Notes under the pieces: model-generated
Told to the model about the DNA's origin: nothing
The model's database searches: none
Seen by the model: only the letters and a program-made list of their open reading frames with translations
Shown here: piece after piece, positions 25,649 through 35,134 of the stretch
How the letters are laid out: every line of letters starts with the position of its first letter
How positions within the stretch are numbered: the stretch's first letter is position 1
From: an uncultured Granulosicoccus sp.
Lineage (GTDB): Bacteria > Pseudomonadota > Gammaproteobacteria > Granulosicoccales > Granulosicoccaceae
Reading direction: 5' to 3'
NCBI GenBank assembly: GCA_947495035.1
Contig: CANLXI010000011.1
Location: 1 to 64,000 of the forward strand
DNA length: 64,000 bases
Program-made: the position numbers and the translations under genes

Positions 25649-26356
25649 TCAGCTTCGGGATGCGTCGGCAGTCGTGCCGGCAGAGGGTGACTCGTCAAGT
25701 CTGCTTGCGTCTCTGTCCAGCCTGGCAGAAGCGGTCTGCTGCTCATGCTGAAAGCGCGCCTTGAGCCCGGCACTGAGCACCTGTGTGCCGAGAATCGACA
25801 ACAGGCAATAGGCCAGGAAATACCAGAATCCGACGCCCAGACTGGCCTGGAAATCGACCAGAGCGCGGCTCTCCTGCATGCCGTTGGCGGCAAGAAAGGC
25901 AATGAAGATGGCGATCACGAAGACATCGGCCATCGACCACTTGCTGATGGCGTTGCTGAAGCTCAGCAGACCGCTGCGCACCGACACGCTTACCGGCAAC
26001 AGCATGGCCAGCAGCAACAGGGCCTTGATCAGCGGTACGATGACGCTGAAGACGACGATCAGTATCGCCACTGGCAGATGACCCCCGGCATACAGTTCCT
26101 GCGCGGTTTCCAGAATGCTGCGGGTCTTGTCGAAGGCATCTACCGTGCCGCGCACGTCCAACCCTTCCACCACCATGTCCACCAGGTTGTTGACCAGTGA
26201 CGGTGTATTGGGGCTGTCCTTGATCAGATCCTTGCCGACCTCGACCAGTCTGGTTTTCTCGACGGTGCCGGAAACGCTCAGCATGGGCTGAGTCAATCCG
26301 GGGAGCAGCAGGAAGTAGGCAGCAATCAGCAGCAGAATGCCGAAGGATATTTTCAT
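25649..26356 (-). CDS. Paraquat-inducible protein A-like membrane protein, single domain
   Basis: 235 residues. An N-terminal membrane segment (MKISFGILLLIAAYFLLLPG) precedes a periplasmic loop and three further segments. ANGMQESRALVDFQASLGVGFW and SKWSMADVFVIAIF are PqiA-family motifs. The canonical PqiA has two such halves and an N-terminal zinc ribbon; both the second half and the zinc site are missing. A Ser/Asp/Arg-rich tail ends the protein. There is no pqiB (MCE) neighbour. Confidence 0.82.
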   Translation of the reverse strand: MKISFGILLLIAAYFLLLPGLTQPMLSVSGTVEKTRLVEVGKDLIKDSPNTPSLVNNLVDMVVEGLDVRGTVDAFDKTRSILETAQELYAGGHLPVAILIVVFSVIVPLIKALLLLAMLLPVSVSVRSGLLSFSNAISKWSMADVFVIAIFIAFLAANGMQESRALVDFQASLGVGFWYFLAYCLLSILGTQVLSAGLKARFQHEQQTASARLDRDASRLDESPSAGTTADASRS

Positions 26357-26390
26357 GAAACGTGCCGTGTGAGGACCGGGTATCCTGTGT

Positions 26391-27656
26391 TCAGGATGTG
26401 GTTGCCGTCTGCGGGGTGATGGAATCATCCACCTTGCGCAGGAACCACATGCCCAGCAGGAAGAGCAGCAGTATAGACAACAAGCCGATACGAGAGTTGC
26501 CTGTGGTGGCGGCAACCACGCCCACCATGAGCGGTCCGAGTACGGCAGCGGCCTTGCCAAGCATGTTCAGGAAACCGAAGTATTCGCCGGCCCGTTCTGC
26601 CGGAATCAGCTGACCGAACAGCGAGCGACTGAGCGACTGCACGCCCCCCTGGACCAGACCCAGTGCCACCGCCAGCAGGTAGAACTCCAGCGCACTGCTC
26701 ATGAAGGTGGCACAGAACGTGGCAATGACATAGGCCCACAAACCGATCCACAAGCCCCGCTTCGCGCCGTAGCGCTGGCCGATTCGGCCAAACAGCAGAG
26801 TGGCGGGAAAACCGATGAACTGCACCAGCAGCAGTGCCACGATCAGACTGTTGGCGGGCAGGCCGATGGCGATGCCGTAGTCCACCGCCATGCGAATGAT
26901 GGTTGCGACGCCATCGATGTACAGCCAGTAGGCCCACAGGAACAGCCACAGATTGCGATGTCGACGCATGCTGCGCAGGGTGTCGAGCAGTTTGCGGATC
27001 TCGTCACGCAGTGTCACGCGGGTGGTGGAGATCGGCGTCTGCTCGCGTACCCCCAGCAACAATGGCAGGGAGAATACCAACCACCACAGAGCGACACTCA
27101 GAAAGGAGAAGCGCACGGCCGCTGCGGCATCGGGCAAGCCGAACCAGGCAGGTTTCAGGGTCATCGTGACATTGACCAGAAACAGCAGGCCTCCGCCCAG
27201 ATAGCCCAGCGAGTAACCCAGTGCCGAGAGCCGGTGAAAGTCACTGCTGTCGGTCAGCCGGGGCAGCATTGCATCGTAGAAGACATTGGCACCCGAAAAG
27301 CCGATGATGGCAATCACGTAGATGCTGATGGCCCAGGGCCAGGCGCCTTCACCCACCAGGAAAAAGGCGGCCGTGGCGATAATGCCCAGTCCGGCAAACA
27401 GGGCCAGCAGTCGCTTGTGTCGGCCGGAGGAGTCGGCCATGGCGCCCAGCAGTGGCGCCATCAGCAGTATCAGAAAGCTGGCCCCGGAGTTGCCCAGGCC
27501 AAGCCAGAAGGTACTGATGGTGGGGTCTGTACCGGCACTCCAGTACTGTTTGAAGAACAGCGGGAAGAAGCCCGCCATGACCGTGGTGGCGAAGGCCGAA
27601 TTCGCCCAGTCATAGAATGCCCAGGAGAGCTGTGAACGTTGATTATCCTGCGGCAT
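26391..27656 (-). CDS. MFS transporter, UMF1/Atg22-like
   Basis: 421 residues with twelve predicted membrane segments. The start QLSWAFYDWANSAFATTVMA, the FYDAMLPRLT stretch and SRSLFGQLIPAERAGEYFGF near the end are diagnostic of the UMF1 branch that includes Atg22. Bacterial substrates are unknown. It heads the minus-strand run and the PqiA-like gene starts 34 bp downstream. GTG 27668 is an equally possible start. Confidence 0.88.
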   Translation of the reverse strand: MPQDNQRSQLSWAFYDWANSAFATTVMAGFFPLFFKQYWSAGTDPTISTFWLGLGNSGASFLILLMAPLLGAMADSSGRHKRLLALFAGLGIIATAAFFLVGEGAWPWAISIYVIAIIGFSGANVFYDAMLPRLTDSSDFHRLSALGYSLGYLGGGLLFLVNVTMTLKPAWFGLPDAAAAVRFSFLSVALWWLVFSLPLLLGVREQTPISTTRVTLRDEIRKLLDTLRSMRRHRNLWLFLWAYWLYIDGVATIIRMAVDYGIAIGLPANSLIVALLLVQFIGFPATLLFGRIGQRYGAKRGLWIGLWAYVIATFCATFMSSALEFYLLAVALGLVQGGVQSLSRSLFGQLIPAERAGEYFGFLNMLGKAAAVLGPLMVGVVAATTGNSRIGLLSILLLFLLGMWFLRKVDDSITPQTATTS

Positions 27657-27746
27657 GGCATCTGGCACGGGTGGGCACGATGCCTGATGGTAGCGCCGAT
27701 CGTTGTTTCGTGGCGGGTGAAAGGTCTGTGAATGGGGTGTTACGTG

Positions 27747-28004
27747 TCAGCGGATGACGTTCCAGAGTCGTGACAGGACCGGGGCGGTTCGACTGCGTCC
27801 GGCGAAGTTCGTGTCGATGGTCTCCGGGCGGGCAGCAAACGGCATTTGTTGCGCGGCTTCCATGTTCAGCACGGCAGAGCGGATCATGTCTTCGGTGATC
27901 GGCTGCTGGGCTTCATGCAGGTCGAACAGGGTGGCATAGGTCAGAGGGCCATCCAGCTGGCCAGCGGCATCTTCATTTACGGGGTAGTCGACCGGGGTTT
28001 GCAT
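27747..28004 (-). CDS. Hypothetical protein, 85 residues
   Basis: From ATG 28004, with AAAGAG upstream, the frame encodes a small soluble acidic protein with a Tyr/Pro-rich start (MQTPVDYPVNEDAAG). I see no domain or signal. An in-frame start 26 codons upstream exists. It lies 90 bp from the MFS gene on the same strand, preceding it. No function proposed. Confidence 0.5.
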   Translation of the reverse strand: MQTPVDYPVNEDAAGQLDGPLTYATLFDLHEAQQPITEDMIRSAVLNMEAAQQMPFAARPETIDTNFAGRSRTAPVLSRLWNVIR

Positions 28005-28231
28005 GGCTGCGTACTCTTTACGAATGTCGATGGATAAGCCTGACAACAGTTTTACCCTATCGACATGACATAGTCGTTGCACACGACGCGAAGTCTGGGC
28101 CTGGTTGTACGAAAGCGCGGGACGCGTCGCATTGTGTCTGTGAGATAGCTATCACTCGCACGGCACGTGCCATTTCTCTGACTCGTTGCTACCTATCCGA
28201 TCCGTACCGACTGTCGTGCGCTGCTCGACGG

Positions 28232-30790
28232 CTAGTCGTCACGCAGTTGCGCGGCGACGTTGGCACGCGACAGGCGCCACGCCGGATAGACGCCGGCCAG
28301 CAGCGCCGAGAGGCAGGCCAGCAGCAGTGTCTCCGGGATGGCGCCAGCCGGCAACAGACTCTGCATGCTCCAGCCGAAGGAGCGCACATTGATGACCTTT
28401 ATCAGGATCTCGGACATGAACCAGCCCAGGGGCAGGGCCAGCGCTCCTGCAAACAGTCCCATGATGACGGTCTGCAGCAGGACCACACGCATGATCTGCA
28501 GTCGTGTGGCGCCACTGGCGCGGATGATGGCAAACTCCCGTGCTCGCTCCAGATGCAAGGCCAGTAACGCGCTGAAGATACCGATGAAGGCCACCCCCAC
28601 GGTCAGCCAGCGCAGCACTCGGGTGACTTCGAAGGTCCGGTCGAAGACCGCCAGTGACTGGGCATGGATGGCGGTGTTGGAGCGGATGAGCAGAGGGTGT
28701 TCGCTGCTCGACAGTGTCGTGCGCAAGGTATCCAGCATCGGCTGATCGGCAGAGGGGTCGGTGAGAATGATGCCCAGAGTGCCGATCCGGCTGTCCTGCC
28801 AATGGCGCGAGTAGACCGAGCGTGCCATGAGCAGCTTGCCGTGGCTGGAACCGAAATCCCTGAACACGGCCGCGATGGCAAAGGGCTGCATGCCCTGTCG
28901 CTGGGTGAACAGCTGCAGCTGATCGCCGGCCGACAACCGGTGCCGGGTCGCCAGCGGTTCGCTGATCATGACAGTGTCTTGCTGCGCCCATTGTCGCCAC
29001 GCAGAGTCAGTCCGTCGCTCGCTGTTGTCGATCAGCTCGAAACCGGCACCGCTGGCATCGTGCGGCTCGACCACCAGCATGTTGATGGTGCCGACATCGG
29101 TTGATACCGACAGCGTTCGACCGGTGCTGATCGTGGCAATGCCATCGATGGCACGTGCTCGGGCGACCATGTCGTCAGGCAGCATCGGCGCGCTGTCGCC
29201 GGAGACCGCCGTCGGTGCGCTGATGTAGATGTCGCTCTGCAAGGTACTGCCGAGCCACTGATCGACCGTCGAGCGAAAGCTGCCTATCATGATCTCAACC
29301 CCGAACGTTGCCGAAACGGCGATGCTGAGGGCGGCGATGGCCAGTCCCGTTCGGCTGATATTGCGCTCGATACCGCCGATGGCCAGCGACACGCTGACAC
29401 CCAGCCTCGACCAGAGTCGTCGACAGATGCCTGCCAGCAGTCTGACCATCCAGGGCAGCGCCAGTCCATAACCCAGTATCAGCAGCATCAGTGCGAGAAA
29501 ACCCAGTATCAGCGATTGCAGCGGTAGCACCGCCAGGACCAGACCTGCGCTCATCATGAGGCTGCCGATCACGGCGAACCGTGGCAGGATCCGCCCCGTA
29601 CGCTGTTCGATCAGTGAACGCTGGCGAGCCTGAATCGGACTGGTGCCGGCGGCATCGAGAGCGCTCAGGCTGGCCGCCAGCACACTACTGCCAACGCCCA
29701 GCAGCAGACCGCCTGCGATCAGCCAGGGGCTGAAACTGATCTGCTGCACATGCAGCACGAAATACAGGTCGTTGATGGTTTGCGTGGTCAGGCCGATCAG
29801 TACATGAGCCAGGGCATAACCCAGCAGGATGCCAAGGACCGATCCGATCAGGCTGATGACCAGTGCTTCGGCAAGAATGCTCAGCAGCAGGGTCGTGGCC
29901 GTGATCCCGGTTATGCGCTTGATGGCGAAGATCTCGCGACGCTGTACCACGGCAAAGGTCATCGTGTTGTGGATCAGGAAGACACCCACAACCAGCGCCA
30001 GCAGACTCATGGCAGTCAGGTTGATGTGAAATCCACGGGTCATGGCCTGCATGGTCTGTTGCCGGCTGATGGCAGGAGTGAGCTCCAGTGTGGCTGGCAG
30101 GGCGTCGAGCAGGGCGGCGCGCTGTGTCTCGTCGAGGATCAGGTCAACGCGATCGATGCGATCGCCACGTTGCAGCAGGTTCTGTACGAAGCCGATGTCG
30201 CCGACCAGCAGGCCGGTTGCAGCAGCCGGGTTGGAAGTGTTGAAGGTACCGGCCAGCGTTGCATCGATCTGGCGACCGCCGACGTCCAGTGGCAGGCGCT
30301 GACCGGGTACCCAGCCGCGTTCTGCCGCGCCGACATCGCTGATCAGCAAGGCCTCGGGCTGCAGCAGCGCACGCACGGTGGATTCTGATGTCTCTGCCGG
30401 GCTTGTCGTGTCGGCCGTGGTGTCCACGGACGGAGACATCCGCTGGAATCCGGCCTCGCTGAATGGATCCAGACCCAGAATGGAAAAAACCTCGTCGCCC
30501 ATGGCGACATGCGCCTGGATCACCGGGGCCATGGACAGGTTCGGCCAGTCCTTGCGCAGCTGCACATACACCGCCTGATCCATGCCCAGGGCACCGGTCA
30601 ACTGGTGTGTAGTGCGACCGTACAGGGCTTCGCTGGACAGGGCGAAGGCCCGCTGCGAGCTGTCGTTGGTGATCAGTACCGCCGTCACGATGGCAACGCC
30701 CAGCATGATGCCGAGCAGGGACAGCAACAGCTGTGCCGGGTGGCGTCGATAAAAATGCCAGCTGGATCGTGCCAGCAACCGGGCAGGCAT
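28232..30790 (-). CDS. FtsX-like ABC exporter permease, large two-module type
   Basis: About 852 residues. An N-terminal membrane anchor (near 25-45), a large periplasmic region, then two FtsX modules: around 255-420 (LLALVVGVFLIHNTMTFAVV ... GSVLGILLGYALA) and at the C-terminus (GVAFIGIFSALLALHLERAREFAIIRASG ... SLLPAGAIPETLLLACLSALLAGVYPAWRLSR). Such permeases pair with LolD/MacB-like ATPases in lipoprotein or peptide export or membrane remodelling. The start overlaps the ATPase stop (TGATG). Substrate unknown. Confidence 0.88.
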   Translation of the reverse strand: MPARLLARSSWHFYRRHPAQLLLSLLGIMLGVAIVTAVLITNDSSQRAFALSSEALYGRTTHQLTGALGMDQAVYVQLRKDWPNLSMAPVIQAHVAMGDEVFSILGLDPFSEAGFQRMSPSVDTTADTTSPAETSESTVRALLQPEALLISDVGAAERGWVPGQRLPLDVGGRQIDATLAGTFNTSNPAAATGLLVGDIGFVQNLLQRGDRIDRVDLILDETQRAALLDALPATLELTPAISRQQTMQAMTRGFHINLTAMSLLALVVGVFLIHNTMTFAVVQRREIFAIKRITGITATTLLLSILAEALVISLIGSVLGILLGYALAHVLIGLTTQTINDLYFVLHVQQISFSPWLIAGGLLLGVGSSVLAASLSALDAAGTSPIQARQRSLIEQRTGRILPRFAVIGSLMMSAGLVLAVLPLQSLILGFLALMLLILGYGLALPWMVRLLAGICRRLWSRLGVSVSLAIGGIERNISRTGLAIAALSIAVSATFGVEIMIGSFRSTVDQWLGSTLQSDIYISAPTAVSGDSAPMLPDDMVARARAIDGIATISTGRTLSVSTDVGTINMLVVEPHDASGAGFELIDNSERRTDSAWRQWAQQDTVMISEPLATRHRLSAGDQLQLFTQRQGMQPFAIAAVFRDFGSSHGKLLMARSVYSRHWQDSRIGTLGIILTDPSADQPMLDTLRTTLSSSEHPLLIRSNTAIHAQSLAVFDRTFEVTRVLRWLTVGVAFIGIFSALLALHLERAREFAIIRASGATRLQIMRVVLLQTVIMGLFAGALALPLGWFMSEILIKVINVRSFGWSMQSLLPAGAIPETLLLACLSALLAGVYPAWRLSRANVAAQLRDD

Positions 30791-31512
30791 CACCAGGCGC
30801 TGCTGTGATTCAGTTCGTCCCGACGGATGGGACGAATCCCGGCCTGTTCGAGTACGACCACACGATCGGCAACGGCTGCCACTTCCAGGCTGTGGGTGAC
30901 CAACAGCAGCGCCGAGCCTTCCTGTTCAACCAGATCGGTCAGCAATGCCAACACCTTCCGTCCGCTCTGAGCATCCAGATTGCCGGTTGGCTCGTCGGCC
31001 AGAATCAGGGCCGGCCGATGAATCAATGCCCGGGCAATGGCGACACGTTGCTGTTCACCACCGGAGAGTTGATCAGGGTAGTCATTGTCCCGGCCACCGA
31101 GTCCGATGACGTCCAGCAGCTGGTGCAGGCGATCCTGTCGTTCATGGGTGTCTGTTCCTGCCAGAGCCAGGGGCAGGCAGATGTTGTCGCCAACTGACAG
31201 GGTGGGGATGAGATTGAAGGCCTGATGGATGAAACCGATGTCGCGACCCCGTCTGCGGGTTCGCTGACTGTCGCCAAGATGGCTGATCGCTTCGCCATCG
31301 AGCCAGACCTCTCCGCTGCGAATCGGCTCCAGCCCGCTGATCAGGTTCAGCAGCGTCGATTTGCCCGACCCACTGCGACCGATCAACGCAACGCTCTGGC
31401 CGTGCCCGACTTCGAGCTCCAGCTCATGCAGGATGCGGGTTTCCCGGGTTCCGGTACGAACACTGTGTGACAGACCTCTGACGGCAATGGCAGGATGGCC
31501 CACTGCCGTCAT
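30790..31512 (-). CDS. ABC transporter ATP-binding protein, LolD/MacB type
   Basis: 240 residues from ATG 31512. Walker A GRSGSGKST, Q-loop region IHQAFNLIPTLSV, signature LSGGEQQR, Walker B LILADEPTGNLD and switch His (VTHSLE) are all intact. The subfamily is that of LolD, MacB and FtsE. It overlaps the upstream unknown gene by 4 nt (ATGA) and the downstream permease by the stop/start, so all three are translationally coupled. Confidence 0.95.
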   Translation of the reverse strand: MTAVGHPAIAVRGLSHSVRTGTRETRILHELELEVGHGQSVALIGRSGSGKSTLLNLISGLEPIRSGEVWLDGEAISHLGDSQRTRRRGRDIGFIHQAFNLIPTLSVGDNICLPLALAGTDTHERQDRLHQLLDVIGLGGRDNDYPDQLSGGEQQRVAIARALIHRPALILADEPTGNLDAQSGRKVLALLTDLVEQEGSALLLVTHSLEVAAVADRVVVLEQAGIRPIRRDELNHSSAW

Positions 31513-31964
31513 GAAGCCTGGCTGGCGAATCGCTTCAGACTTTCCCACAGAGAGGCGGCTTCCGCCTTGCCGAGCATTTTCTCGAAATGCTTGGGATGAA
31601 CATAGGCGAGATCATGCAGGGTTTGTGCGTGGAATCGTTCCCGCAGCGGGGCAAGACCGGTGTCTGGTACGCAGGTCTCCAGGGGAGCCTCCAGAAAGGC
31701 CGTCGACCAGCCGACACGGTTGTAGAAGGCCAGCACACCTTCGGTGCGGGCAATCGCGATACCCTGAAGTGGCGGAGACAATTGTTCGAAGAACGCGCCG
31801 GACATGACATCGACATCGAAGTCGGCATTGGCGGCAATCTCCGGCTTGATCCGGGAAATGCTGGCGAATATGTCGTGTTTGATGCGCTTTTCCAGCGCCT
31901 CCGGTGTCTCGGGGCTGACCAGTATGGCGGCCTGACGTATCGGGTCGGGTATCGAAGTGTTCAT
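31509..31964 (-). CDS. Uncharacterised protein coupled to the ABC exporter
   Basis: 151 residues, soluble, no signal or membrane segment. The N-terminal half is helical and charged; the C-terminal half contains VLAFYNRVGWSTAF, LRERFHAQTLHDLAYVHPKH and FEKMLGKAEAASLWESLKRF. No family recognised. It overlaps the ATPase gene start by 4 nt and is divergent from cytochrome b561. The fixed coupling suggests a role in the exporter's task, e.g. as a cytoplasmic partner; this is inference. Confidence 0.6.
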   Translation of the reverse strand: MNTSIPDPIRQAAILVSPETPEALEKRIKHDIFASISRIKPEIAANADFDVDVMSGAFFEQLSPPLQGIAIARTEGVLAFYNRVGWSTAFLEAPLETCVPDTGLAPLRERFHAQTLHDLAYVHPKHFEKMLGKAEAASLWESLKRFASQAS

Positions 31965-32074
31965 GTTTCACGGCCTGTCGCAGTTGTGAGTAGTATACGA
32001 ACTCCGGACGCGGAACTATCATCGCGCCGCTGACATCGCCTCCGCACGGGCAGGAACCGACGTTTTTTCTACGC

Positions 32075-32584
32075 ATGAGTGGCAACTCCGACAACGTGAT
32101 CTTCTACACTCCGTTGCAGAGACGTCTGCACTGGCTGGTGTTGCTGCTGCTGATTGTCCAGTATTCCCTGCAGATTCCGATGGAAAGAGCCATGCAGGCC
32201 ATCGAACGCGAGGAAGCGCTGGGTTTTCTGTCTTTTCTGGTCACGACACTGCATACCTGGGGCGGGATCGCCATTGGCGCCATCATGATCTGGCGCTGGC
32301 AGTTGCGCAGGCGTGTGGTGCCGCTGGCCGGTGGAACACTGTCAGGACGACAGGAAAGGTTCGTACGGTGGCATCATGTCGCCCTGTATGCCGTTCTGCT
32401 ACTGATGGTAGTGACGGGCGTGGTGCATTATTACTTCGGTTTTCAGCCAGCTGGTCGATGGCATGAATGGGGAAAATGGCTGTTGGCGGGATTGATCGCG
32501 ATTCATGTGGCAGGTGCTCTGTCGCATGGACGTCAGGGGCTCAAGGTTTTACATCGCATGATGGGGCGCGACGGCTTGCGCTGA
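32075..32584 (+). CDS. Cytochrome b561 family protein
   Basis: 169 residues, four membrane segments. Histidines in or near the segments (RRLHW, TTLHTWGG, RWHHVALY, IAIHVAGALSH) provide the usual two-haem b ligand pattern. It would pass electrons between a quinol and a periplasmic acceptor. The gene 91 bp downstream encodes a membrane-anchored dihaem cytochrome c, a possible partner, though cotranscription is unproven. Confidence 0.85.
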   Translation: MSGNSDNVIFYTPLQRRLHWLVLLLLIVQYSLQIPMERAMQAIEREEALGFLSFLVTTLHTWGGIAIGAIMIWRWQLRRRVVPLAGGTLSGRQERFVRWHHVALYAVLLLMVVTGVVHYYFGFQPAGRWHEWGKWLLAGLIAIHVAGALSHGRQGLKVLHRMMGRDGLR

Positions 32585-32675
32585 TACAATGCTGAATTTC
32601 GGTCGTATGAGATAATCGGCCGGCCGGCGAATACTTGTCAGAACAGGTGCAGATGCATCAACGGAGAAGAGTGTC

Positions 32676-33641
32676 ATGAGTGGTGCCACAGATAGCGGCA
32701 TGGTCAAAACAATGGGGGTGGTTGCCGGTGCGCTGGTCGTGCTGGGGATCATCATCACTTTCGCAGCCCGTATGCTGAGCGCCGGCTCCGAAGATGCTGA
32801 TGATCCTGTCCTGCGCGAAGCCCTGATCAATCGAATCGGGCCTGTGGCGACCGTTCGCACCTCGGCTGATGACCTGCCGGCTGCCGGCGCTGCGGCGGTG
32901 GTGGTGGCGTCCGCCCCTCGTTCGACCGAAGAACTGGTGAACGGTGTCTGTGCCGCCTGTCATGCCACCGGGCTGGCCGGCGCACCGATGGTCGGTGACG
33001 CAGCTGCCTGGGCCCCTCGTGTCGAGGCCGGTCTCGACACCATGGTCTCGCACGCGATCAATGGCATCGGTACCATGCCTGCTCGTGGCGGCAGCAGTTA
33101 CAGCGATGAGGAGATGAGGCGCGCCGTCCAGTTCATGGCGGGTCTCGAGGTGGACGAGATCGAATCCGCCGGTGACGCACCGGCTGCCGATGAAGCGGTC
33201 GAAGCGCCCGCCGAAGAAGCCGCTGGCGATGCTCCGGCTGCCGAAGCCGGTGAAGAGGCAGAAGAGGAAGCACCTGCGGAAGAGGCGCCCGAGGAGAGCG
33301 AAGACGCTGCGTCTCAGGACGAAGCCAGCGCCGAAGAAGCTGCGGTCGAGGAAGAGTCGAGTGTTGCCACCGGGGAAGCGGTTGTCGGTCAGGCGCCTGA
33401 AGGCCTGACAGACAACGTCAAGACCACTGTCGATACTCTGTGTTCAACCTGCCATCTGGCCGGTGTAGGCGGCGCTCCGAAGACGGGTGACCATGCTGCC
33501 TGGCAGGAACGGGCGGACAAGGGCATGGATGTTCTGACGGCCTCGGTCATCAATGGCATGGGCGTCATGCCTCCACGCGGTGCCACTACCTTGACCGACG
33601 AGGAAATCCCTGCTGCCATCCAGTACCTGATGAGCAAGTAG
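32676..33641 (+). CDS. Membrane-anchored dihaem cytochrome c5-like protein with acidic linker
   Basis: 321 residues. An N-terminal anchor (GMVKTMGVVAGALVVLGIIIT) is followed by two c5-type domains with haem motifs CAACH (Cys92, His96) and CSTCH (Cys256, His260), each trailed by G(T/V)MP(A/P)RG carrying the axial Met. Between them, about residues 158-238, is an Ala/Glu-rich low-complexity linker. Periplasmic electron transfer; likely partner is cytochrome b561 upstream or a terminal oxidase. GGAGAAG precedes the start. Confidence 0.9.
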   Translation: MSGATDSGMVKTMGVVAGALVVLGIIITFAARMLSAGSEDADDPVLREALINRIGPVATVRTSADDLPAAGAAAVVVASAPRSTEELVNGVCAACHATGLAGAPMVGDAAAWAPRVEAGLDTMVSHAINGIGTMPARGGSSYSDEEMRRAVQFMAGLEVDEIESAGDAPAADEAVEAPAEEAAGDAPAAEAGEEAEEEAPAEEAPEESEDAASQDEASAEEAAVEEESSVATGEAVVGQAPEGLTDNVKTTVDTLCSTCHLAGVGGAPKTGDHAAWQERADKGMDVLTASVINGMGVMPPRGATTLTDEEIPAAIQYLMSK

Positions 33642-33654
33642 TTACCAACCCCGA

Positions 33655-33692
33655 CGGAGGATGTCCGGACACCGGGTGTCCAGCGTCCTCCG
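33655..33692. terminator. Long hairpin in cytochrome c / antiporter convergent junction
   Basis: Outer stem CGGAGGA (33655-33661) with TCCTCCG (33686-33692) and inner stem GGACACC/GGTGTCC (33667-33681). It begins 14 bp after the cytochrome stop. No U-run follows, so it may end transcription with Rho or protect the 3' end. Confidence 0.45.
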
Positions 33693-33788
33693 GTTGCATT
33701 GCCCATCGACGCTGGTCAGCTCGCTCTATCGACATCCGGCCAGCCGTCACCAGGCCGCCGGCCCGATTTCGGGGCTGGCCGCCTTGCT

Positions 33789-34958
33789 TCAATCCCGTCG
33801 CAGGGACTGGTCCATCGAAATGGGCGTCGGATAACGCCGTACGATCCAGAACGAACTGGCGACGAAGCTCAGAATCGTGGCGCTCTGCATCAGCAGTGAG
33901 GCCTTTTCCGACATGACGGCCAGGTTGCTGGCCACCACGACGATCAGCAGCGAGAATTCACTGATCTGCCCCAGTCGCGCGCCGGTTTCCGCGGCCATGC
34001 GGGATTTTTCCTGCTCGCGTTGCAGCAATGCACGGAACACCACCGGTTTCAGTGCAACCGAAATGGCAGCCAGCACCAGTGCCGGCAACAGCACGTCGGG
34101 CAGGGCACCGATATTGAAGCCGGCTCCCAGCGCAAAGAAGAACAGCACCAGAAAGAAATCCCGCAATGGCTTCAGGCTTTCGGCGATGAATCGTGCCACC
34201 GGACTGGTGGCCAGCGTGACGCCCGCCACAAAGGCGCCAACCTCATGCGACAGGCCGATGAGTGTTGCCAGTTCGGCAATCCCCATGCACCAGCCAATGG
34301 CCAGCAGAAACAGATATTCGTGAATCTGGTCAAAGCGCATGAACAGGCGGGTGAGTACCCGCGAGGCAATCCACCAGGACATCAGTGCCAGCGCGGGCAG
34401 ACCCAGCACCAGAATCAGGGTTTCCGACAGCAGGCTTTCCTGGTTGCCCAGGCCCTCCAGCGCCAGCAGAACGACGATGGCCAGCATGTCCTGCAGCAGC
34501 AGGATACTGACTATCAGCTCACCCATGCGCTGATGGTGCAGCGCACTGGTCGGTAACAGTTTCAAGGCGATGATGGTGCTCGAGAACATCATGCCGGCGG
34601 CGATCAGCAGGCTGTCCAGCAGATTGAAGCCGAACGCCATGCCGATCAGAAAGCCCATGAGGGCAAAGGCGAAGGAACTGACGGCGGTGACCACGATGGC
34701 CTCGCGAAACAGTTTTCTCAGATCACCCGGTTCCAGGTTCAGTCCCAGCAGGAACAGCAGGAAGAGTATGCCGACATTGGCGATGTCGGCTATCAATGCC
34801 GGGTTGGACACGACATCCAGCGCCCAGGGGCCGAGCAGGGCCCCCAGCATGATGTAGGCAATCAGCAGGGCCTGACGCGCGAACAGGGCCAGTGTCGCAA
34901 TGACCGCAGCACCACTGAAGACCAGGAACAGGGAGAAGATGATGGAGGTGTCGTGCAA
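33789..34958 (-). CDS. CPA2-type cation:proton antiporter (KefB/RosB-like transport domain)
   Basis: 389 residues, about twelve membrane segments. GALLGPWALDVV, NVGILFLLFLLGLNLEPGDLRKL and the paired VGAFVAGVTLA segment match the CPA2 family. The C-terminal TrkA-N nucleotide-binding domain found in KefB/C is absent, leaving only the transport core. It would exchange Na+ or K+ for protons in pH or salt homeostasis. It faces the rhodanese-secB run. Confidence 0.88.
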   Translation of the reverse strand: MHDTSIIFSLFLVFSGAAVIATLALFARQALLIAYIMLGALLGPWALDVVSNPALIADIANVGILFLLFLLGLNLEPGDLRKLFREAIVVTAVSSFAFALMGFLIGMAFGFNLLDSLLIAAGMMFSSTIIALKLLPTSALHHQRMGELIVSILLLQDMLAIVVLLALEGLGNQESLLSETLILVLGLPALALMSWWIASRVLTRLFMRFDQIHEYLFLLAIGWCMGIAELATLIGLSHEVGAFVAGVTLATSPVARFIAESLKPLRDFFLVLFFFALGAGFNIGALPDVLLPALVLAAISVALKPVVFRALLQREQEKSRMAAETGARLGQISEFSLLIVVVASNLAVMSEKASLLMQSATILSFVASSFWIVRRYPTPISMDQSLRRD

Positions 34959-35134
34959 GGTCCGTGTTCCTGATAATGTGAGGATGAGCTCACGTTAACA
35001 CTGCAGTGGCATCCCGATGTAGCGCTGAATCGGCAGGTGGTGCAATTTATTTGCTGCCATGACGTTTATATTTGTATCGCTGCGGGTTATTCTTGTGGGT
35101 TGAATTGCCTCTGCCTGCTCGCCACACTCCAGTC

